Origin: CAZFIM01 sp964519615
GTDB taxonomy: Bacteria > Chloroflexota > Dehalococcoidia > GIF9 > UBA5629
Direction: 5' to 3'
DNA: 54,434 nt
Assembly (NCBI GenBank): GCA_964519615.1
Contig: CAZFIM010000009.1
Span: forward strand, 1-54,434
Numbering within the stretch: position 1 is the stretch's first letter; the number at the start of each line of letters is the position of its first letter. The notes below the pieces were generated by a model. It saw only the letters and a program-made list of their open reading frames with translations. It was not told the DNA's origin and did no database searches. Made by a program: the position numbers and the translations under genes. Below, in pieces: positions 49,959-54,434 of the stretch.

Positions 49959-50064
49959 TTTTTTATTTTCCTTCATTTTACTATTATGCCATTTTCATTA
50001 TCCCCGGTATCGTTTAAACCTGTCTCCATCAAGTAAATATCCCTGAAAATACGTTTAAAAACCT

Positions 50065-50093
50065 TTGACTTGACCTAGTAAACAACTTATAAT
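50065..50093 (+). promoter_or_regulatory. Strong promoter of clpC
   Basis: TTGACT (50065-50070), 17-nt spacer, perfect TATAAT (50088-50093), about 75 nt before clpC. An overlapping TTGACC begins at 50070. I saw no CIRCE element or obvious CtsR repeat here. Confidence 0.65.
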
Positions 50094-50168
50094 AATTTTG
50101 AGTCCCGGAAATAACTCTAATGCATTAGCATAAAAGCCACGGCAAATAAATAGAGGCATATATATATT

Positions 50169-53100
50169 ATGGCAAGCAGGTTTGAGAAATTCTCTGAACG
50201 AGCACGACGAGCATTGACAAGGGCACAGGAAGAGGCTCAGCATTTCGGTCACAACTATATTGATACCGAGCATATCCTGCTGGGTCTTGTTGCCGAGGAA
50301 GACGGCGTTGCCAGCAGGGTGTTAAATAACCTGGGAGTTGCCGCAAGCAAAGTACGTGCAGCTGTTGAGTTCGTGGTAGGCAGAGGTGAAAGAGCAAATG
50401 CCGGTGAAGTTGGTCTTACACCGCGAGCAAAACGAGTAATTGAGCTTGCTGTCGATGAAGCCAGACGGTTGAACCACAGCTATATAGGTACCGAGCACCT
50501 GCTGCTGGGTCTTCTCAGAGAACATGAAGGAACTGCCGCCGGAGTTCTGGAAAGCTTTGGCATCACCATCGAAAAAGTGCAGAATGAAATTAATACCATT
50601 ATCAGCCAGAATGTTCCACAGGCGCGCGCAACATCAAGGTCTGCTGCTAAAACACCTGTACTTGACCAGCTTGGAACGGATCTTACCGCTGCCGCCAAAG
50701 CAGGGAAGCTCGACCCCATAATTGGCCGCGATAAAGAAATCGAGAGAGTTGTACAGATACTCAGCCGCAGAACTAAAAATAATCCGGCGCTTATTGGAGA
50801 GCCGGGAGTAGGTAAAACAGCTATTGTAGAAGGGCTCGCGCATCGCATTATTGCAGGCAATGTCCCTGAAACTCTTCAGGGCAAACGAGTGGTAACACTG
50901 GATATCGGACTCCTTGTTGCCGGCACTAAATATAGAGGTGAGTTTGAAGAGCGCCTGAAAAAGGTTATAGAAGAGATAAAGACCGCAAGAAACAGCGTTC
51001 TCTTTATCGATGAATTTCATACTATTGTCGGTGCAGGAGCCGCCGAGGGGGCTGTTGATGCCTCCAACATTTTAAAGCCTTCTCTTGCACGCGGCGAAAT
51101 TCAATGTATCGGAGCAACAACACTGGACGAGTACCGCAAACATGTGGAAAAAGATGCCGGTCTTGAAAGACGGTTTCAGCCTGTTACTGTAAATGAGCCC
51201 ACCATCGAAGAGACGATACAGATATTACGCGGTATCAAGGAACGTTACGAAGAACACCATCGCCTGGACATTACCGATGCCGCTCTTGACGCTGCCGCTA
51301 ATCTAGCCGCACGTTATATTCCCGACAGGTTTCTCCCGGATAAAGCCATTGACCTTATGGATGAGGCCGCTTCACGTGTCCGCATCAAACGCGGTGCCGT
51401 ACCTATCAGCCTTGCAGAGGCAAGACGTGCCTATGAAAATGTACGCAAAGATAAAGATATTGCCATTGCATCGCAGCAATATGAATATGCTGCTGAGCTG
51501 CGCGATAGAGAAGTACAGCTTCAGGAAAAAATAAGGAGCATGGAAAAAGAATGGCAGGCGGGACAGGGTCAGGAAAAACCTGTGGTCACTGAAGAAGATA
51601 TCGCCGAAGTGGTGAGCATGTGGACTAATATCCCTATAATAAGGCTTACTACAGAAGAATCAACACGCCTGCTGAAAATGGAGGATGAACTTCATAAACG
51701 CATAATTGGACAGGATGAGGCCATAACTACTATCTCCAAAGCGGTAAGACGCGCCAGGGCCGGCGTGAAAGACATACGACGTCCCATCGGCAGTTTCATC
51801 TTTCTCGGTCCGACGGGAGTGGGTAAAACAGAATTGGTCAGGGCACTTTCTGAATTTATGTTCGGAAGCCAGGATGCCATGACCAGGCTTGATATGTCAG
51901 AATTCATGGAACGCCATGCAGTTGCCCGTCTGGTCGGTGCACCTCCCGGATATGTTGGCTATGAAGAGGGAGGACAACTAACTGAGGCCGTCCGGCGCAA
52001 TTCCTACTGTGTAATTTTGCTGGATGAGATTGAAAAGGCACATCCGGATGTCCATAAAATTTTATTACAGATTTTTGATGATGGTCATTTAACCGATGCC
52101 AAAGGGCGCCGGGTAGATTTTCGTAACAGTATTATCGTAATGACCAGTAATGTCGGTGCCAAATTTATCAGCAGTAATGTAAATATCGGTTTTTCTTCTC
52201 ACGCAAACGAGGAGAAAGAACGCCAGTATGAATACGATAAGATGAAAGCCAAAGTTCTTGACGAACTTAAGAAAGAGTTCTTGCCCGAATTTCTGAACAG
52301 ACTGGATGGCGTGGTCGTATTCCACGCGCTTAACAAAGAGCAAATACGTCAGATTGTCGATCTGATGCTTACCCAGGTAACACAATCGCTTACTGATAAA
52401 AATTTGAAACTGGATATAAGTAATGCCGTAAAAGACTTTTTAGGTAACAAAGGATATGAACCTGCCAAAGGTGCCAGGCCTCTTCGCCGCGTGATTCAAA
52501 ATGAAATTGAGGACAAACTTTCTGAAGCGCTGCTTGCCAATCCTTTGCTTCCGGGTACAACTATATCTATGGACTATATCGATGAGAACATAACGATTGA
52601 TCTGAACCTTAGCACAGAGCAAATTCACCATATAGTTGATAGCGCACTTAAAGACATGTTTAAGCCGTTTGAAAGTAAAGAACTAAAAATCAAGCTAAGC
52701 GATACAGCTGCCAAACACATGTATGAACTGGGTGAACAATGTTACGGTGTAAAGAACTGGTATAACGCTTCACCGCTGCGTCTTGTTATTCAAGATGAAA
52801 TAGTCAATGTAATAGATGAAGCATTATCAAACAATCCCCTGCCCTCAGATACATCGATCTCGATAGACTATGACGGTAAGAAATTTATTATTAGCCCCAG
52901 CCTGAAAAAGGAGCAGATACAGCAAATCGCAGATGAAAAGCTTGGCGGTCTCTTCCGTTCCCTGATCAGGTCATTTGAAGAAGAACAGGTAACACTTCGA
53001 ACAACTGCAGCGGCAAATACCCGTCTCTATGAACTGGGTGAACAGCATTACGGACCTGCCTCCTGGTCAGGAGCCTCATCCATGGTTCGTGTTCTACAGA

Positions 53101-53540
53101 AGGAAGTGGAGAACAACGTTCCTGACTGGCTGCTACAAGTTCCCTTGCCTCCCAGTACATGTCTAACCCTGGACTATGACGGACAGAAATTCTGCATACA
53201 GCTTGACCTTAATAAGGAGCACGTCCGCTGGATAGTCGACCAATTGCTCAATCGGGTTGTTCAAAACATGGACGAGAAAAATATCATTATCGAGGTTACG
53301 GAATATGCCCGCGATTATATCACCGACCAATGTAATGTACCTTTTGAATCGGAACACCCGTTCAAATACTTTATTAAGAAAGAAGTGGAAGATAAGCTTG
53401 AGAGCATGATACGTAAAAACAAGATACATTCAGGTACTACGGTGAAAATAGATTATGACGGTCAGAAATTAGTCATCAGGACTGCAGCCGAAGCTTTGCA
53501 TAAAAGCGACATTACCAATTTGCTTGACGAGGGTAATTAA
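50169..53540 (+). CDS. clpC: ClpC-type AAA+ unfoldase with four tandem D2-small domains
   Basis: Hexameric Clp ATPase that unfolds substrates, probably for ClpP. Residues 1-145 are two Clp_N repeats. The D1 module has Walker A GEPGVGKT (210-217) and Walker B FIDEFH. A short coiled middle domain with a UVR-like stretch (YEYAAELRDREVQLQEK) follows. D2 has Walker A GPTGVGKT (547-554), LLDEIEKAHPD, the IGF loop (673-675) used to dock ClpP, and GARPLRR (sensor 2). A usual ClpC ends near residue 813. Here three further copies of the ~95-residue D2-small subdomain follow (814-911, 912-1013, 1014-1105), giving 1123 residues. The extra copies lack the sensor-2 Arg. ATG 50169 has AGAGG 12 nt upstream. 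Confidence 0.93.
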   Translation: MASRFEKFSERARRALTRAQEEAQHFGHNYIDTEHILLGLVAEEDGVASRVLNNLGVAASKVRAAVEFVVGRGERANAGEVGLTPRAKRVIELAVDEARRLNHSYIGTEHLLLGLLREHEGTAAGVLESFGITIEKVQNEINTIISQNVPQARATSRSAAKTPVLDQLGTDLTAAAKAGKLDPIIGRDKEIERVVQILSRRTKNNPALIGEPGVGKTAIVEGLAHRIIAGNVPETLQGKRVVTLDIGLLVAGTKYRGEFEERLKKVIEEIKTARNSVLFIDEFHTIVGAGAAEGAVDASNILKPSLARGEIQCIGATTLDEYRKHVEKDAGLERRFQPVTVNEPTIEETIQILRGIKERYEEHHRLDITDAALDAAANLAARYIPDRFLPDKAIDLMDEAASRVRIKRGAVPISLAEARRAYENVRKDKDIAIASQQYEYAAELRDREVQLQEKIRSMEKEWQAGQGQEKPVVTEEDIAEVVSMWTNIPIIRLTTEESTRLLKMEDELHKRIIGQDEAITTISKAVRRARAGVKDIRRPIGSFIFLGPTGVGKTELVRALSEFMFGSQDAMTRLDMSEFMERHAVARLVGAPPGYVGYEEGGQLTEAVRRNSYCVILLDEIEKAHPDVHKILLQIFDDGHLTDAKGRRVDFRNSIIVMTSNVGAKFISSNVNIGFSSHANEEKERQYEYDKMKAKVLDELKKEFLPEFLNRLDGVVVFHALNKEQIRQIVDLMLTQVTQSLTDKNLKLDISNAVKDFLGNKGYEPAKGARPLRRVIQNEIEDKLSEALLANPLLPGTTISMDYIDENITIDLNLSTEQIHHIVDSALKDMFKPFESKELKIKLSDTAAKHMYELGEQCYGVKNWYNASPLRLVIQDEIVNVIDEALSNNPLPSDTSISIDYDGKKFIISPSLKKEQIQQIADEKLGGLFRSLIRSFEEEQVTLRTTAAANTRLYELGEQHYGPASWSGASSMVRVLQKEVENNVPDWLLQVPLPPSTCLTLDYDGQKFCIQLDLNKEHVRWIVDQLLNRVVQNMDEKNIIIEVTEYARDYITDQCNVPFESEHPFKYFIKKEVEDKLESMIRKNKIHSGTTVKIDYDGQKLVIRTAAEALHKSDITNLLDEGN
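52329..53483 (+). repeat. Four tandem copies of the D2-small domain coding unit in clpC
   Basis: Units at 52329-52607, 52608-52901, 52902-53207 and 53208-53483 (93, 98, 102 and 92 codons). Each starts L-x-(K/T)-E-(Q/H)-(I/V)...I(V/A)D and ends with a (I/L)DYDG-(K/Q)-K-like strand (unit 1: MDYIDENI). Units 2 and 3 share YELGEQ-x-YG, and units 2-4 share DYDGxK. DNA identity between units is low by eye, so the duplication is old and lies within one reading frame. Confidence 0.8.
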
Positions 53541-53570
53541 ATATAAATAGTACTCTTACAACAGAATGAC

Positions 53571-53608
53571 AAAAGGCGGGTTATAGTAATTTTCTTCCCG
53601 CCTTTTTT
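53571..53608 (+). terminator. Rho-independent terminator after clpC
   Basis: AAAAGGCGGG (53571-53580) pairs with CCCGCCTTTT (53597-53606) over a 16-nt loop and runs into six T. It lies 31 nt after the clpC stop. Confidence 0.85.
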
Positions 53609-53649
53609 ATTAACAGAACAGCAGCATAAAAAGCCGGACGTGGTCATAA

Positions 53650-54351
53650 ATGAAAGAAAAAATCGGCACAGACGGGCCGCTGCATTTACAGGCAGGAGCC
53701 ATAGTATTGGCGGCAGGATACAGCCGCCGGTTTGGTGAAGACAAGCTGTTTATGTCCCTTGGGAGTAAGCCGGTACTGGCATGGTCTATCGATGTACTGC
53801 AGCGATGCGAGGCTATCAGCCAGATCATACTGATACTGAACGAAAATAATATCAGCGCAGGCCATGAGCTCGCTTCCCGCATGCATTGGTCGAAATTAAA
53901 GCGTATTTGTCCCGGCGGGAAACGGCGTCAGGACTCTGTACAAAAGGGGCTTAAAGCTGCCAGCGAACTGCCGTGGATACTCATCCATGATGGCGCCCGT
54001 CCTTTTTTAACAGAAGATATCATCTACAGAGGGCTTAAAGCCGCGCAAAAGTCAGGTGCGGCAATCGCGGCCGTACCCGTAAAAGACACTATAAAGATGA
54101 GCGACAGCCATAATTTCGTCACCCGAACACTGGATAGAAACTTGCTCTGGAGCGTACAGACTCCACAGATATTTCGCTCTGATATAATAGTACATGCCTA
54201 CGAACATAATGACGAGGACGTCACCGATGATGCCAGCCTAGTAGAGAGACTGAAACACAAAGTACAATTATATATGGGTTCTTACAACAATATTAAAATC
54301 ACGACATCGGATGATATACTGTTGGCTGAAAATATAGCGAGGACACTATAG
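53650..54351 (+). CDS. ispD: 2-C-methyl-D-erythritol 4-phosphate cytidylyltransferase
   Basis: MEP-pathway enzyme transferring CMP from CTP to MEP, 233 residues. CTP loop AIVLAAGYSRRFGEDKLF, then WILIHDGARPFL, VPVKDTIKMS, WSVQTPQIFR, DVTDDASLVERL and ITTSDDILLAENI. The first ~14 residues precede the usual family start. It lies 4 nt before ispF, the common ispD-ispF pair; ispH is elsewhere in this window. Confidence 0.94.
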   Translation: MKEKIGTDGPLHLQAGAIVLAAGYSRRFGEDKLFMSLGSKPVLAWSIDVLQRCEAISQIILILNENNISAGHELASRMHWSKLKRICPGGKRRQDSVQKGLKAASELPWILIHDGARPFLTEDIIYRGLKAAQKSGAAIAAVPVKDTIKMSDSHNFVTRTLDRNLLWSVQTPQIFRSDIIVHAYEHNDEDVTDDASLVERLKHKVQLYMGSYNNIKITTSDDILLAENIARTL

Positions 54352-54355
54352 CGAA

Positions 54356-54434
54356 ATGAGAGTGGGAATCGGCTATGATGTACACGCGCTGGTTAAAGGG
54401 CGCGTGTTGTGGCTGGGAGGGGTAAACATTCCTT
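54356..54434 (+). CDS. ispF: 2-C-methyl-D-erythritol 2,4-cyclodiphosphate synthase, 3' partial
   Basis: The first 26 codons only; the gene runs off the window. MRVGIGYDVHALVKG shows the zinc-binding Asp8-x-His10, and LWLGGVNIP is the next family segment. It starts 4 nt after the ispD stop. Confidence 0.9.
   Translation, partial: MRVGIGYDVHALVKGRVLWLGGVNIP

Noticed and set aside
1..54434. Mobile element, prophage, CRISPR or tRNA
   Set aside because: I read for transposases, integrases, regular direct repeats with spacers and cloverleaf arms and found none that hold up.

Overview
The window looks like a chromosomal segment of a free-living, apparently anaerobic bacterium, most likely a Dehalococcoidia-type Chloroflexota. 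This is inferred from gene families and arrangement (split archaeal-type glutamate synthase, NrpR-type regulator, SagB-type nitroreductase, PncA-PncB fusion, 5S rRNA standing alone), not from a marker search. A run of 10 N at 28128-28137 shows it comes from a draft assembly. I see no tRNA, insertion sequence, phage, CRISPR array or origin.

1-14.8 kb (+ strand) is a nitrogen-assimilation island: the end of a FAD/NAD oxidoreductase, the three separately encoded parts of glutamate synthase with hisF inserted between them, an atypical OmpR-type regulator resembling actinobacterial GlnR, asparagine synthetase, the ammonium channel AmtB with its PII protein, type I-alpha glutamine synthetase, glutamine-dependent NAD synthetase, an NrpR-like repressor, a stand-alone Lrp/AsnC effector domain and a HIT protein. 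Four GTAAC boxes at exact 11-bp steps lie in front of amtB and look like a GlnR operator, so the island seems to carry regulator and target together.

14.8-20.1 kb (- strand) holds ispH, a fur-feoA-feoB ferrous-iron operon with a 7-1-7 palindrome over its promoter, and a crotonase/3-hydroxyacyl-CoA dehydrogenase pair. 20.1-29.3 kb is mixed: small unknown proteins, a CorC-type CBS membrane protein, a DUF2344 protein, a histidine phosphatase, tilS, an Smr protein, a histone-deacetylase-family amidohydrolase, a zinc-ribbon/FN3 membrane protein and a gapped nitroreductase.

29-47 kb is a long - strand array. A GalT/HIT-like protein, a nicotinamidase/nicotinate phosphoribosyltransferase fusion, a DUF763 protein with a helix-hairpin-helix-like motif and a radical SAM enzyme form one tight operon. 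Upstream of it are purF-purM-purH, an alpha/beta hydrolase, tlyA (frameshifted in a G tract), a TrkA_C membrane protein, serA, a class V aminotransferase, tyrS, ribF, aroF and aroH, which together make purines, serine, aromatic precursors and flavins.

47-54 kb holds a COG2509 FAD dehydrogenase, a degenerate PlsY-like membrane protein, a solitary 5S rRNA gene with its own promoter, and clpC followed by ispD and the start of ispF. The clpC product is 1123 residues long because the small subdomain of the second AAA+ module is present four times in tandem. This is the most unusual feature of the window. The second is the GalT-like/PncAB/DUF763/radical SAM operon.
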